NCBI RefSeq assembly: GCF_003610535.1
Contig: NZ_RAPN01000001.1
Location: 1,227,320 to 1,291,319 of the forward strand
From: Mangrovibacterium diazotrophicum
GTDB taxonomy: Bacteria > Bacteroidota > Bacteroidia > Bacteroidales > Prolixibacteraceae
Length of the DNA stretch: 64,000 nucleotides
Direction: 5' to 3'
A model generated the notes under the pieces. The model saw only the letters and a program-made list of their open reading frames with translations. It was not told the origin of the DNA and did no database searches. Positions 52,674 to 62,570 of this stretch are shown one piece after another. Position 1 is the stretch's first letter; every line of letters starts with the position of its first letter. Both the position numbers and the translations under genes were made by a program.

Positions 52674-53954
52674 TTACCAAGCGAACAATGGTAAATCTTT
52701 CATCATTTCGTTAACGCGTTTGCGAACTGAAGTGATTACCGCTTCGTCATCCGGATTTGAAAGAACTTCGTCAATCAAGTCAACAATAACCGGCATCGCA
52801 TCTTCTTTCAATCCACGGGTTGTAACAGCTGGTGTACCTACACGCAAACCAGAAGTTGTAAACGGTGAACGGCTGTCGAACGGCACCATGTTTTTGTTGA
52901 TCGTGATGTCAGCCAACACCAAGGTATTTTCAGCTTTCTTACCTGTCAGTTCAGGGAATTTGGTACGCAGGTCAATCAACATACTGTGATTGTCGGTACC
53001 ACCTGAGATCACTTTATAACCTTTTGCAATGAACGCTTCAGCCATAACAGAAGCATTCTTTTTCACCTGAGCCTGGTAAACTTTGTATGAAGGATCCAAC
53101 GCTTCGCCGAATGCGATTGCTTTCGATGCGATGACGTGTTCCAACGGTCCACCTTGTTGTCCCGGGAATACCGCGAAATCAAGCACTGCCGACATCATTT
53201 TGGTTTCACCTTTTGGTGTTTTGAAACCAAATGGGTTTTCAAAATCTTTCCCCATCAAGATGATACCACCACGAGGTCCACGCAGGGTTTTATGAGTCGT
53301 TGAAGTTACGATATGTGCATATTTAACCGGGTTTTCAAGCAAACCAGCAGCAATCAAACCAGCAGGGTGAGCCATGTCAACCATAAACATTGCACCAACT
53401 TCATCAGCGATTTGACGCATGCGGGCATAATCCCATTCACGAGAATAAGCCGAAGCACCACCGATAATCAGTTTTGGTTGGTGTTCTTTTGCCAAAGCTT
53501 CCATTTCGTCGTAGTCAACCATTCCGGTTTCTTCTTTCACGTGGTAAGCAATTGGTTGATACAATATACCTGAAGAGTTCACCGGAGAACCGTGAGACAA
53601 GTGACCGCCGTGAGCCAGATCAAGCCCCAGGAACTTGTCGCCAGGATTCAAAATGACACTAAGAACAGCTGCATTAGCCTGTGCACCAGAGTGAGGTTGA
53701 ACGTTTGCATATTCAGCACCGAAAAGTTCTTTAATACGATCGATTGCCAATTGCTCGGTCATGTCAACAATCTGACATCCCCCGTAGTAACGTTTGCCCG
53801 GGTAACCTTCTGCGTATTTGTTTGTCATTACAGAACCCATTGCTTCCATAACCTGCTCGCTAACAAAGTTTTCAGAAGCAATCAATTCGATCCCACTAAG
53901 CTGACGCTTGCGTTCTTTTTCAATAATGTCGAATACTAATTGATCTCTTTTCAT
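52674..53954 (-). CDS. glyA: Serine hydroxymethyltransferase
   Basis: The frame extends to 54032, but the ATG at 53954 gives the normal 426-residue enzyme (M-K-R-D-Q-L-V-F) and a -7 box lies just upstream of it. Motifs: [23 protein letters not shown] and the PLP lysine in [14 protein letters not shown]. It interconverts serine and glycine with tetrahydrofolate, supplying one-carbon units. Cytoplasmic, single gene. Confidence 0.97.
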   Translation of the reverse strand: MKRDQLVFDIIEKERKRQLSGIELIASENFVSEQVMEAMGSVMTNKYAEGYPGKRYYGGCQIVDMTEQLAIDRIKELFGAEYANVQPHSGAQANAAVLSVILNPGDKFLGLDLAHGGHLSHGSPVNSSGILYQPIAYHVKEETGMVDYDEMEALAKEHQPKLIIGGASAYSREWDYARMRQIADEVGAMFMVDMAHPAGLIAAGLLENPVKYAHIVTSTTHKTLRGPRGGIILMGKDFENPFGFKTPKGETKMMSAVLDFAVFPGQQGGPLEHVIASKAIAFGEALDPSYKVYQAQVKKNASVMAEAFIAKGYKVISGGTDNHSMLIDLRTKFPELTGKKAENTLVLADITINKNMVPFDSRSPFTTSGLRVGTPAVTTRGLKEDAMPVIVDLIDEVLSNPDDEAVITSVRKRVNEMMKDLPLFAW

Positions 53955-54423
53955 TTGGTATATATTCAAATTTCGATTATTCAAATTTAACACGATCCGC
54001 GAACGGATGAAGTTGTTGAAAACGAGTTTCAAATTGAGGGTCTAAAGGTAAGCTTTTTTACCTGTTGCTGAAAACAATAGAAATAAACAAAACGCAAAAA
54101 TTTATGAACCTTTTCAATTCCTTTACACACCAAAAACAACCCTCAAAATTCGGATAGAAATATCGCTGGTGAAGATCCTCTAATCGCCGAATAAAGTAAA
54201 GAAATTCGTTAGAACCTACAGGCTCGAAAAACGAGAATGACAAAGTCAACCGCTTCCAAATTTTTTAAAACATCTATTTCACGGGCTTTGGGTCTAATCT
54301 TTTAGCTGAAATCCTCGTAAACCCGATTATCCTCTCCTTTTTATTTAGCACTGTCGAGTCATAGCTAAATACAATTTTGCGATGCGAAAAGCATCTTTTG
54401 TGTACAACTGAAAAAACGATAAC
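53955..54423. other. Intergenic region upstream of glyA and the YbaK-like gene
   Basis: 469 bases between divergent genes. It holds the glyA -7 box; the rest shows no credible gene, repeat or clear promoter for the plus-strand gene. Small frames at 54058-54249 and 54274-54531 look like chance. Confidence 0.5.
53982..53989 (-). promoter_or_regulatory. -7 box for glyA
   Basis: Minus-strand TAAATTTG is a perfect consensus match and gives a leader of about 20 bases to the start at 53954. No clear -33 element. Confidence 0.5.
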
Positions 54424-54897
54424 ATGCCACTGAAAAAATTGACAGATTTTCTCGACCGGAACAATATTGAATATATCACCATTCGTCACTCGCTGGCTTA
54501 TAACGCCCAGCGGATTGCAGCGACCACGCACATTCCGGGAAAAGAAATTGCAAAAACAGTTATTGTAAAAATCGACGGCAGATTAGCCATGGCAGTTCTT
54601 CCTGCTTCGTATATGATTAACCTGCGCTTGCTGCGTGAAACAACCGGAGCAAGACTAATTGGGTTGGCCAGTGAAATGGAATTCAAAAACCGTTTCCCCG
54701 ATTGTGAACTTGGCGCAATGCCTCCTTTCGGAAATTTGTACGACATGGAAGTTTACGTTGCTGAAAGCCTAATCGAAGATGAAGAAATTTGCTTCAATGC
54801 AGGAACCCATGTGGAACTGATCCGCATGGCTTATGCTGATTTTGAAAGGCTGGTTGAACCGGTAGTTTTGAGATTCTCAAAAGCTCTCACCGCCTGA
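54424..54897 (+). CDS. YbaK/EbsC-type aminoacyl-tRNA deacylase
   Basis: 157 residues covering one YbaK domain: L-D-R-N-N-I-E-Y-I-T-I-R-H-S opening, the central K-T-V-I-V-K-I-D-G strand with its conserved lysine, A-V-L-P-A-S, and G-A-M-P-P-F-G-N-L-Y. Family members clear mischarged tRNAs (Cys-tRNA-Pro, Ala-tRNA-Pro and others) in trans. Which one is cut here is not visible from sequence. Single gene with its own terminator. Confidence 0.88.
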   Translation: MPLKKLTDFLDRNNIEYITIRHSLAYNAQRIAATTHIPGKEIAKTVIVKIDGRLAMAVLPASYMINLRLLRETTGARLIGLASEMEFKNRFPDCELGAMPPFGNLYDMEVYVAESLIEDEEICFNAGTHVELIRMAYADFERLVEPVVLRFSKALTA

Positions 54898-54940
54898 TCT
54901 GAATTGATGTAAATATTTAAGGGTAACAATTCTTTTGGGG

Positions 54941-54976
54941 AAGCCTCCGAAGCTATTTGGAGGTTTCTTTTTTTTG
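54941..54976 (+). terminator. Terminator after the YbaK-like gene
   Basis: AAGCCTCC (54941-54948) pairs with GGAGGTTT (54959-54966), then C and nine T. It lies upstream of the true start of the next gene and argues against that frame's longer version. Confidence 0.8.
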
Positions 54977-55006
54977 TGTGACTTTCGTAAGACAAAATCA
55001 GTTACT

Positions 55007-55399
55007 ATGGATTCAGCCAAACGTCCCTTGCTTTTAACTTCTGCCCTTGCACTAAGTACTATCGGCAGCAGCCTAAGTACAGTTGCCTATCTCGGGACAT
55101 TCCTGTTTTACGACAAAGCACTCCCTCAAATTGAAAAATTCACAAATGACCTGACAGCCGGAATGATCAGCCGCTATTACATCCTGGCCATGGGAATAAT
55201 CAGCTTTGTGTCGCTCCTGGGGGTAATGAAAATGTGGAAGAACGAGCGGTCAGGTTTCTTCTTTTACCTTTTTGCCCAAGCCTGTTTATTTGTGCTCCCC
55301 CTCGTCAACATCGGCAAACATGCTTTTTCGAGCACGAATGCCATCTTCACCGTGTTGTTTTTATCCATCTACGCAGTCTTCCTGAAGCGCATGCAATAA
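55007..55399 (+). CDS. Small four-helix membrane protein, unknown function
   Basis: I start at the ATG at 55007 because the longer frame from 54935 reads through the preceding terminator. The 130-residue product has about four transmembrane helices (roughly 9-33, 52-72, 80-100, 108-126) and a basic C-terminus. No family recognised and no catalytic residues. Followed by a terminator shared with the convergent CLC genes. Confidence 0.65.
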   Translation: MDSAKRPLLLTSALALSTIGSSLSTVAYLGTFLFYDKALPQIEKFTNDLTAGMISRYYILAMGIISFVSLLGVMKMWKNERSGFFFYLFAQACLFVLPLVNIGKHAFSSTNAIFTVLFLSIYAVFLKRMQ

Positions 55400-55401
55400 A
55401 A

Positions 55402-55426
55402 AAGCCCATCGTACTGACGGGCTTCT
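55402..55426. terminator. Bidirectional terminator
   Basis: AAGCCC (55402-55407) and GGGCTT (55419-55424), with GTCAGTAC-type loop. On the minus strand it is followed by six T, so it mainly ends the CLC transcript. Confidence 0.7.
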
Positions 55427-55452
55427 TGTTGAAAATATTTAGTTCTATTTTT

Positions 55453-57219
55453 TTAATCGTGCGATAATGTGCGAACAAAATTCCGGTAATTCGAGAATAC
55501 CCGAGCCCGGGAAATGAATCCGAGGTATTTGCCATTGTCCAGCACCGCCAGGTTGAAGCGAGCGCTACTCTCAAATTTTTCGGCAACCTTCAACATCGTG
55601 TCTCTTGGCGAAATGTAATGCTCGGGCATGTACATCAAATCCTTCACGTAAATTTTGTCATACAGTTCGTGGTTGAAAATGATCTCGCGGATGTCATCCA
55701 TCTTAATCATTCCCTTCATCATTCCTTCATCGTCAACAACAGGGAACAAATTCCGTTTCGATTTCGCAATAATTTTCGTCAGGTCTCCCAAGGTCGCTTC
55801 GGGCGAAACAATGGCGAAATCCGTTTCAATAAGTTCGCGAACGGCCATGAAATGCAAAACCGCTTTATCCTTGTGGTGAGTTACCAACTCTCCTTTTTTC
55901 GCCAACGCTTTGGTGTAAATCGAATAGGGCTCAAAGGCCATAATCGTCACATACGAGGCGATAGCGGCAATAATTAACGGGAAAAACAACTGGTAACCGC
56001 CAGTGATCTCGGCCGTGAGGAAGATTCCCAGCAACGGCGCGTGCATCACACCTGCCATCATGGCTCCCATCCCTGCCAATGCAAAATTGTCGATCGGCAA
56101 ATTCAACCCTAATACCAGGTTGAAAAAGCTGGCCACAAAATAACCACCGATCGCTCCAACAAACAAAGTTGGTGCGAAAATACCGCCGACTCCACCACTT
56201 GCCGTTGTGGCTGTCATGGCAATTACCTTGATGAACACAAGCAAAAGCAGGAAAATGACAATGAACCACTGCTGATCTTTAAAATTGAAGAACAACGAAT
56301 TATCAAGCAAGTCGGGTCCAAGGCCATTAAAAATCTTGTCGATACTATGATAACCTTCCCCCCAAAGCGGCGGAAACAGGAAAATACAAAGGCCAAGAAT
56401 CAAACCGCCAATCAAAATCTTATTGATGGGCTTCCGAATCAACTTAAACCTGCGCTCCAGGTACATCGTCATTCGCGTAAAATACAGCGAGATGAAACCG
56501 GAAAACACACCTAAAATCAGATAGAATGGAATATTACCGGCGTCAAACGAGTTCACCAACTCGAACTTGAAAAGTACCTCGTCGCCCATGAAATAATAGG
56601 CCAACACTGCTGCCGAAATACCGGAAATCAGCAAGGGCAGTAACGATGCCATTGTCAGGTCAAGCATTAAAACTTCGAGGGTAAAAACAATACCGGCTAA
56701 AGGCGCCTTGAAAATCCCGGCGATAGCTCCGGTCGCCCCGCAACCAAGCATCAACATCGTTTGCGCATGACTGAGGTTGAAGAAACGGGCCAGATTCGAA
56801 CCGATAGCAGAACCAGTTAATACTACCGGGGCCTCTGCTCCAACCGATCCACCAAATCCGATGGTAAAACTACTGGTGATCATGCTTGAAAAAGTATGAT
56901 GCCGCTTCAAATTTCCTTTATTCAAACTGATTGCTCCCAACACCTTCGAAACACCATGTCCCAAATCGTCTTTGATGAGCAGTTTAACAATCAACACTGT
57001 AATGGCTATCCCAATTAGCGGAAATGCCAAAAACAAATAGTTTTCATCCGATTCTTTAAGGTTACCAACCAAAGTTTCACCGATCAGATGAATCAAATTT
57101 TTCAACAGCAAAGCTGCCGTACCACACACAATACCAATCAACAAACTTAACCAATACACTTTTTTCGAATCGTTCATCCGATTGAAAAAGGCTAGCAACT
57201 TGGTCTTCAATTCCATCAT
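55453..57219 (-). CDS. CLC-family chloride channel/transporter with CBS pair (first paralogue)
   Basis: 588 residues. The CLC membrane core (about 20-430) has the gating loop G-S-V-G-A-E129-A-P, and G-G-I-F-A-P-T-L-F near 350. The position of the internal proton glutamate (E203 of E. coli ClC) is valine here (F-T-L-E-V183), as in animal CLC channels. The glycine of the usual G-x-E-G-P is alanine. Two CBS domains (about 455-580) should bind adenine nucleotides and regulate it. It lies 12 bases after its paralogue and is probably the third gene of a PBP1A-CLC-CLC transcript. Channel versus exchanger is open. Confidence 0.9.
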   Translation of the reverse strand: MMELKTKLLAFFNRMNDSKKVYWLSLLIGIVCGTAALLLKNLIHLIGETLVGNLKESDENYLFLAFPLIGIAITVLIVKLLIKDDLGHGVSKVLGAISLNKGNLKRHHTFSSMITSSFTIGFGGSVGAEAPVVLTGSAIGSNLARFFNLSHAQTMLMLGCGATGAIAGIFKAPLAGIVFTLEVLMLDLTMASLLPLLISGISAAVLAYYFMGDEVLFKFELVNSFDAGNIPFYLILGVFSGFISLYFTRMTMYLERRFKLIRKPINKILIGGLILGLCIFLFPPLWGEGYHSIDKIFNGLGPDLLDNSLFFNFKDQQWFIVIFLLLLVFIKVIAMTATTASGGVGGIFAPTLFVGAIGGYFVASFFNLVLGLNLPIDNFALAGMGAMMAGVMHAPLLGIFLTAEITGGYQLFFPLIIAAIASYVTIMAFEPYSIYTKALAKKGELVTHHKDKAVLHFMAVRELIETDFAIVSPEATLGDLTKIIAKSKRNLFPVVDDEGMMKGMIKMDDIREIIFNHELYDKIYVKDLMYMPEHYISPRDTMLKVAEKFESSARFNLAVLDNGKYLGFISRARVFSNYRNFVRTLSHD

Positions 57220-57231
57220 AACATCAAAAGC

Positions 57232-59010
57232 TTATTCATATGAAAAATGACTCATTTTTTTCCGATAAGAAGAAAAAACCCGGGCCCGCGAAATAAAACC
57301 GATGTATCTTCCTTCGTCAATAACAGCGATGTTGTAGCGTCCTGTCACTTCAAATTTTTCAACAACCTGTTCCATCAAATCAGCAGTCGAAATAAAATGC
57401 TCGGGTAAATACATCAGTTCGCTCACCTTAACCGAGTCATATAGTTCCTGCTTAAATATTAAATGTCGGATGTCATCCATTTTGACCATGCCCTTGAGGT
57501 AACCTTCATCGTCGACCACCGGAAAAATATTCCGGTGTGCGGTGGAAATTGCCTCCGTTAAGTCACGGAGGGTGGCATCGGGGTGCAAAGTAACAAAATC
57601 TGTTTCAACTAATTTCTTGACCTCCATCATCTGCAGAATATTCTTGTCTTTGTCGTGTGTCATCAATTCCCGGCGTTGTGCCAGCTGAGCGTGATAAACC
57701 GACTTGGGCGCAAAGGCCTTAACTGTTAAAAATGAAAAGGTTGCCGTAATCATCAACGGTACAAATAACAGGTAGCCACCCGAGATATCGGCGATCAGGA
57801 AGATACCGGTCAGCGGTGCATGCAGTACTCCCGCAATCAATCCAGCCATGCCAATCAAGGCAAAGTTATTCTTATCAATCTGCTGATTACCAAATCGATC
57901 AACCAATACAGCGAACACCGCCCCAACATTCACACCTGTGAAAAGTGTGGGTGCAAAGATGCCTCCAACTCCCCCGCTTCCAAAGGCCAGCGAGGTTGCC
58001 ACAACCTTCAACAAACTAATGGCTGCCAGCAAGATAACCATCAAAAAAAAGTGATCTTTCAGGTAAAAGAAAACCGAGTTATTGTATAAATAACTGTAAT
58101 CGCCGGCCAGGCAAGCATTGATCGCCAGATATCCTTCACCATAGAGTGACGGGAACAAAAAGATCAGGAAACCAAGCAATAGCCCCCCGTAGAGCAATCG
58201 ATTCCACAAGCCCGGAATCTTCTCAAAACGATTTGTTATATAAATGTTAATCTTTGTGAAATAAGCAGAAACAACTCCCGTCAGGATTCCCAACGCGATG
58301 TAATAAGGAAGATCGTTTACCACGAAGCTTGACTTGACATCAAACGGATAAAGCACATCATGTCCCATGAAAAAGTAGGAAGTCATGACCGCGGCTGAAG
58401 AAGAAAGCAGCAGCGGAACCAGCGAAAAAGTGGTCAGATCGATCATGATGACTTCAACTGCAAAAACGATTGCCGCAATCGGAGCTTTAAAAATGGCCGC
58501 CATTGCCGCTGCCGACGAGCAAGCCAGCATCAAAATAGTACTGCGGTAATCCAAATGGAAGAAACGCGAAAGCACCGAGCTATAGGCAGCACCTGAAACA
58601 ACGGTTGGGCCCTCCAGTCCCACCGAGCCTCCGAAACTAACCGTGAGCGCACTGGATACCATCGAGCTGTAAAGGTTGTGACGGCTCAGATCGCCCTTGC
58701 GTCGCGAGATACTGTGCAAAACATTTGGAATACCCGGCCGGACGGGTTTTCGCACGATAAACCGAACAAACAGAACGGTCAGCAAAATGCCGACAATAGG
58801 CAAAATAAAATAGATGGAGTTTCCCTCGTTCTTTTCAATGACCAGGTTTACCAGATCCTGCAATTTCCAAACGAAGTTCTTCAGCAAGGTTGCCAGAATG
58901 CCAACAATGACGCCAATAACAACACTCAACAGAATGATGAATTTCCGTTCGCTCAGGTGTCGAAGTCTCCAGCGATGAAAGCGGGCTGCATAAGAGAGCT
59001 TGTTTGGCAT
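57232..59010 (-). CDS. CLC-family chloride channel/transporter with CBS pair (second paralogue)
   Basis: 592 residues, same build as its neighbour: membrane core (about 25-440) with G-S-V-G-L-E133-G-P, G-G-V-G-G-I-F-A-P-T-L-F, and V187 at the E203 position (F-A-V-E-V), followed by two CBS domains (about 460-585). The first selectivity loop reads R-P-G-I-P-N rather than G-S-G-I-P. The pair probably arose by tandem duplication and may form heterodimers. PBP1A ends 44 bases upstream on the same strand. Confidence 0.9.
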   Translation of the reverse strand: MPNKLSYAARFHRWRLRHLSERKFIILLSVVIGVIVGILATLLKNFVWKLQDLVNLVIEKNEGNSIYFILPIVGILLTVLFVRFIVRKPVRPGIPNVLHSISRRKGDLSRHNLYSSMVSSALTVSFGGSVGLEGPTVVSGAAYSSVLSRFFHLDYRSTILMLACSSAAAMAAIFKAPIAAIVFAVEVIMIDLTTFSLVPLLLSSSAAVMTSYFFMGHDVLYPFDVKSSFVVNDLPYYIALGILTGVVSAYFTKINIYITNRFEKIPGLWNRLLYGGLLLGFLIFLFPSLYGEGYLAINACLAGDYSYLYNNSVFFYLKDHFFLMVILLAAISLLKVVATSLAFGSGGVGGIFAPTLFTGVNVGAVFAVLVDRFGNQQIDKNNFALIGMAGLIAGVLHAPLTGIFLIADISGGYLLFVPLMITATFSFLTVKAFAPKSVYHAQLAQRRELMTHDKDKNILQMMEVKKLVETDFVTLHPDATLRDLTEAISTAHRNIFPVVDDEGYLKGMVKMDDIRHLIFKQELYDSVKVSELMYLPEHFISTADLMEQVVEKFEVTGRYNIAVIDEGRYIGFISRARVFSSYRKKMSHFSYE

Positions 59011-59054
59011 CTTTTTCGAAATTAGTGCTTCGGAAAAGACTATAAGTTAAGAAT

Positions 59055-61463
59055 CTATTTCTTCTTTTTAAAGATATCCTTGATCGATTCCCAAACTTTT
59101 TTCTTCTCTGTTTTATGCGTTTCCCCATCCGACTGATCTCTGTCCGACTGATCTTTCTTTTTAAAGATATTGCCAATCAAATCACCGATTGATCCGGCAG
59201 GCAAATCCTCCCGGTACGGCTCCACATCGAGCTTCGCCAGCAAACGGGGAGCTGGTTCGCGGAAAGAAGCGTATTGCAAGCGCTTGTAGCGCGTATCAGC
59301 ATACAACTTGGTGTAAAACTTCCCGACAATCGGAAGCGCCATGTAACCGCCTTGGCCGTATGTGATGGTACGGAAGTGAATCGACGGATCATCAGCTCCA
59401 ACCCAGCAACCGGTAACCAGTCCCGGATTCATCCCCACAAACCAACCATCGGTTTGATCCTGTGTTGTTCCGGTTTTACCCGCAAAATCGCCACCAACGT
59501 GGTAAGCTGTTCGAATCGGGCTACCGGTTCCATTCGAGATAACCGACTGCATCATGTGAACAAGCATACGGCAATTCTCCGGATCCAGCGACGTTTTGAT
59601 CGGCTCAGGCTTGGCAAATTTGTCCAATACCTTGCCTTGTGCATCTTCAATTGAAACCAGGTAATGCGGCTCGATGTAAACACCGTCGTTCAGAATCGTG
59701 GCATAAGCCGAAACCATATCTTTCAAACTGATAGATGCTACTCCCAAAGCCAAAGAAGGAAATTCAGGAAGCTCGGCTGAAATACCCAGTTCGCGGGCTG
59801 TTTCAATCACCTCGTCAATGCCCGTTTCCATCAAAACCTCCACAGCAACCGTGTTGATCGATTTGGCCAGTGCTCCTTCCATCGAGTAATAGCCTTCATA
59901 ATCCGGGTGTGAGTTTTGCGGCGACCAATCCTGGTAGTCGTGGTAAACTTTACGCTCATTTGAAAAATAATCGTCAGGTTCCAAACCATTCTGCAAGGCG
60001 GCCAGGTAAACAAATGGTTTAAAGGTTGAACCGACCTGTCGCTGCGAGTTCACATGGTCGTATTTGAAGTAGCGAAAATCGATTCCGCCAACCCAGGCTT
60101 TCACCTCACCGGTTGATGGCTCAAGTCCTAAAAATCCGGCGTTCAACAGGCTCAAATAATGCTTCACCGAGTCCAGTGGTGTTGCCACAACTTGCTTGTC
60201 GCCTGTCCAATCGAACAGCACCATATCACGTTTTTGGTTGAAAGCGGCTTTAATTTCAGCCTCTGATTTTCCGGCTGCCTTCATCTTCCGGTAGCGTTCC
60301 GATTGTTTCATAGCGCGCTCCAGCACCGAAGGTTTGCGCGACCAGGGAGTAGAACCTTTCCAATGGTTGTTGAATACGTTCTGCAAACTCTTCATGTATT
60401 CTTTCACCGATTGCTCGGCAAAATACTGGTAATCGTAGTTGACAGTTGTTTTCACTTTCAACCCGTCGTTGTATAAGTTGTACGGATCGCCGTTTTCCTT
60501 TTTATGACTCTTACACCACTCCAGCAATTCCGGCTTCAACATTTCCAGGAAGTACGGAGCCGGGCCTTCGTTGTACGAAATCCGACGATAACGCAAGGTC
60601 AGCGGCTTCTCCTGGAAGACTTTTCCTTGTGCCTCCGAGAGGTATTCATTTTTTACCATCTGCCCGATCACCACATTCCGGCGTTCTTTAGAGCGTTCAG
60701 GGTGTAATCGGGGGTTGTAATAATTATTGGCTTTCAACATTCCCACCAACACTGCTGCTTCATCAACTGTCAAATCTTTCGGCGACTTGTTAAAAAAACG
60801 CTCAGCGGCCACTTCAATACCATAGATATTTTCACCAAACGGAACGGTGTTCAGGTAAAGCGTCAGGATATCTTCTTTGGTATAAATGCGCTCCAGACGG
60901 TAGGCAATAATCGATTCGCGGAGTTTGTTGACCGGCATCGAAAAAACACCCAGACTATTGCGGGGGAAAAGGTTTTTTGCAATCTGCTGGCTCAAGGTAC
61001 TTCCACCTCCGGCACTGTGATCCTGCAGGAGAATTGATTTCACAAAAACACGCATCAGCGCCACTTCATCAACCCCGCGGTGCTCGTAAAAGCGTGAATC
61101 CTCGGTTGCAACCAGGGCATGAATCACGTTAGGCGAAATCTCGTCGTAGCGAACATTACTCCTGTTTTCGGTATAATAACGCCCCAGCAATTTTCCTTCC
61201 TGCGAGAAGACTTCCGAGGCCTGTGGATTTTTGATATCGTGCAACTGCGAGGTGCTCGGAACATAGCCTAAAAATCCCAGGTAAACAGCTGTGAAGAAAA
61301 GTGCAAAAAGAATGATTCCCACCGCTGCTATCTTCAACATTAACATGAGAAAGCGCCGCCCAATCGACGACTTCTTGGAGGACTTTTTACGACGTCCGCT
61401 ACTTGCTTTTTTACGTGGTTTTGCTTTTGCTGAAGACTTCGATGTAGATTTCCGAGGAGGCAT
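59055..61463 (-). CDS. Penicillin-binding protein 1A-type glycosyltransferase/transpeptidase
   Basis: The ATG at 61463 (M-P-P-R-K-S) gives 802 residues. A strongly basic Ser/Lys-rich cytoplasmic tail (1-38), one membrane helix (about 42-65), a GT51 glycosyltransferase domain with E-D-S-R-F-Y-E-H-R-G and G-G-S-T-L-S-Q-Q-I-A-K-N, then a transpeptidase domain with S-T-F-K (SxxK), S-I-N (SxN) and K-T-G-T-T. It polymerises and crosslinks peptidoglycan. The C-terminal tail is again K/D-rich. Linked on the same strand to two CLC genes, an unusual partner set. Confidence 0.94.
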   Translation of the reverse strand: MPPRKSTSKSSAKAKPRKKASSGRRKKSSKKSSIGRRFLMLMLKIAAVGIILFALFFTAVYLGFLGYVPSTSQLHDIKNPQASEVFSQEGKLLGRYYTENRSNVRYDEISPNVIHALVATEDSRFYEHRGVDEVALMRVFVKSILLQDHSAGGGSTLSQQIAKNLFPRNSLGVFSMPVNKLRESIIAYRLERIYTKEDILTLYLNTVPFGENIYGIEVAAERFFNKSPKDLTVDEAAVLVGMLKANNYYNPRLHPERSKERRNVVIGQMVKNEYLSEAQGKVFQEKPLTLRYRRISYNEGPAPYFLEMLKPELLEWCKSHKKENGDPYNLYNDGLKVKTTVNYDYQYFAEQSVKEYMKSLQNVFNNHWKGSTPWSRKPSVLERAMKQSERYRKMKAAGKSEAEIKAAFNQKRDMVLFDWTGDKQVVATPLDSVKHYLSLLNAGFLGLEPSTGEVKAWVGGIDFRYFKYDHVNSQRQVGSTFKPFVYLAALQNGLEPDDYFSNERKVYHDYQDWSPQNSHPDYEGYYSMEGALAKSINTVAVEVLMETGIDEVIETARELGISAELPEFPSLALGVASISLKDMVSAYATILNDGVYIEPHYLVSIEDAQGKVLDKFAKPEPIKTSLDPENCRMLVHMMQSVISNGTGSPIRTAYHVGGDFAGKTGTTQDQTDGWFVGMNPGLVTGCWVGADDPSIHFRTITYGQGGYMALPIVGKFYTKLYADTRYKRLQYASFREPAPRLLAKLDVEPYREDLPAGSIGDLIGNIFKKKDQSDRDQSDGETHKTEKKKVWESIKDIFKKKK

Positions 61464-61551
61464 ATGATTTTGTTTATTTCCCTTTTTCGTATTGAGATAC
61501 CGATATGAACTTATTCTTACAATCAATAATTGTACCGCTATCTTTCGAGCT

Positions 61552-61559
61552 CAAAACTA
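61552..61559 (-). promoter_or_regulatory. Candidate -7 box for the PBP1A gene
   Basis: Minus-strand TAGTTTTG fits TAnnTTTG and would give a leader of about 80 bases. No -33 element at the right distance. Confidence 0.35.
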
Positions 61560-61658
61560 TACAATAATGCCAAAACGACTCGACTATTTCTAAAGGAATC
61601 GACAAACTTTTCCCAAAAATAATTGTCATTATAGTTCCACCCGTTTATTGAAATAACT

Positions 61659-62522
61659 ATGAAAGTTGGTATTACAGGAGCTTCAGGTTTTATTGGACAA
61701 CAATTGATCGCTTCGCTTCAATTGAAAGGGCATACATGCGTGGCACTAAAACGAGATTTACTTTACAATCCGGAAAAAGGTTTGGCAGATCTCCTTACCG
61801 GATGCGATGCCGTGATTAATTTAGCAGGAGCACCAATTTTGCAACGCTGGACAGCCAACAACAAGCGGACCATCTACAGCAGCCGGGTCGATACCACATT
61901 GAATTTGACGGAAACCATTCGGAAGATTCCCGCAGCCCAACGTCCCAAAGTATTCATTTCCGCATCAGCAGTTGGTATTTACCAAACCGGGCTGGAGCAC
62001 GATGAATCGAGCAAAGAGTTTGATCGCGGATTTACGGGAACAGTTGTTCTGGGCTGGGAAAAAGCGTCCGAGTCGATTCCTCCCTCAACGCGTCGAGTGA
62101 TTTTCCGGATTGGTGTTGTGCTCGCAAAGGAATCACAAACGGTGAAGCAATTGCGACCTTTATTCAAAGCAGGGTTGGGCGGTAAAATCGGTTCGGGCCA
62201 ACAGGCCTTTCCGTTTGTCCATATTGATGATTTGGTGTCGGCTTTCGAAACAGCCCTGACCGATGAGAACTACAGCGGCATTTACAACCTGGTCGCTCCA
62301 AAGTCGATCAATAACGCCGAATTTACGAAGTGCTTTGCTCAAACGCTAAATCGCCCCGCACTTGCGCCCGCTCCAGCATTTGCCATTCGTCTGGTGTTTG
62401 GGAAAGCTTCCGGACTACTGCTGGAAGGAGCGACTGTAAACCCCAAACGCCTGAAAGAAGCCGGCTTCACGTTCAGCTACCCGACGATTGAAAAAGCGCT
62501 CGATCAAATTCTAAAAAACTAA
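61659..62522 (+). CDS. TIGR01777-family NAD(P)-dependent epimerase
   Basis: 287 residues: Rossmann fold with G-x-x-G-x-x-G reading G-A-S-G-F-I-G, D-A-V-I-N-L-A-G-A-P-I, S-A-S-A-V-G-I-Y, and a C-terminal DUF1731-type segment (A-F-A-I-R-L-V-F-G, N-P-K-R-L-K-E-A-G-F-x-F). This is the YfcH-like extended SDR family; the physiological substrate is not known. The usual catalytic tyrosine aligns with V-G-I-Y. Single gene. Confidence 0.92.
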   Translation: MKVGITGASGFIGQQLIASLQLKGHTCVALKRDLLYNPEKGLADLLTGCDAVINLAGAPILQRWTANNKRTIYSSRVDTTLNLTETIRKIPAAQRPKVFISASAVGIYQTGLEHDESSKEFDRGFTGTVVLGWEKASESIPPSTRRVIFRIGVVLAKESQTVKQLRPLFKAGLGGKIGSGQQAFPFVHIDDLVSAFETALTDENYSGIYNLVAPKSINNAEFTKCFAQTLNRPALAPAPAFAIRLVFGKASGLLLEGATVNPKRLKEAGFTFSYPTIEKALDQILKN

Positions 62523-62548
62523 AAAAGCCCTGCCTTGGCAGAGCTATT
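62523..62548 (-). terminator. Terminator after the BFD-like gene
   Basis: On the minus strand AGCTCTGCC pairs with GGCAGGGCT (one wobble, two-base loop) and runs into TTTTTTAGTTTTTT. It lies directly after the convergent epimerase stop and may also act on that side. Confidence 0.7.
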
Positions 62549-62570
62549 CTATTGTAATACTTTCTTTTAC

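Noticed and set aside
54058-54531. Small minus-strand frames between glyA and the YbaK-like gene
   Set aside because: No conserved features; the first lies upstream of the glyA promoter and the second overlaps the start of the YbaK-like gene antisense.
55453-59010. Fluoride-specific CLC-F transporters
   Set aside because: Both proteins carry C-terminal CBS pairs and a G-x-E-(G/A)-P loop, unlike the short CLC-F proteins, and no fluoride riboswitch is seen upstream.
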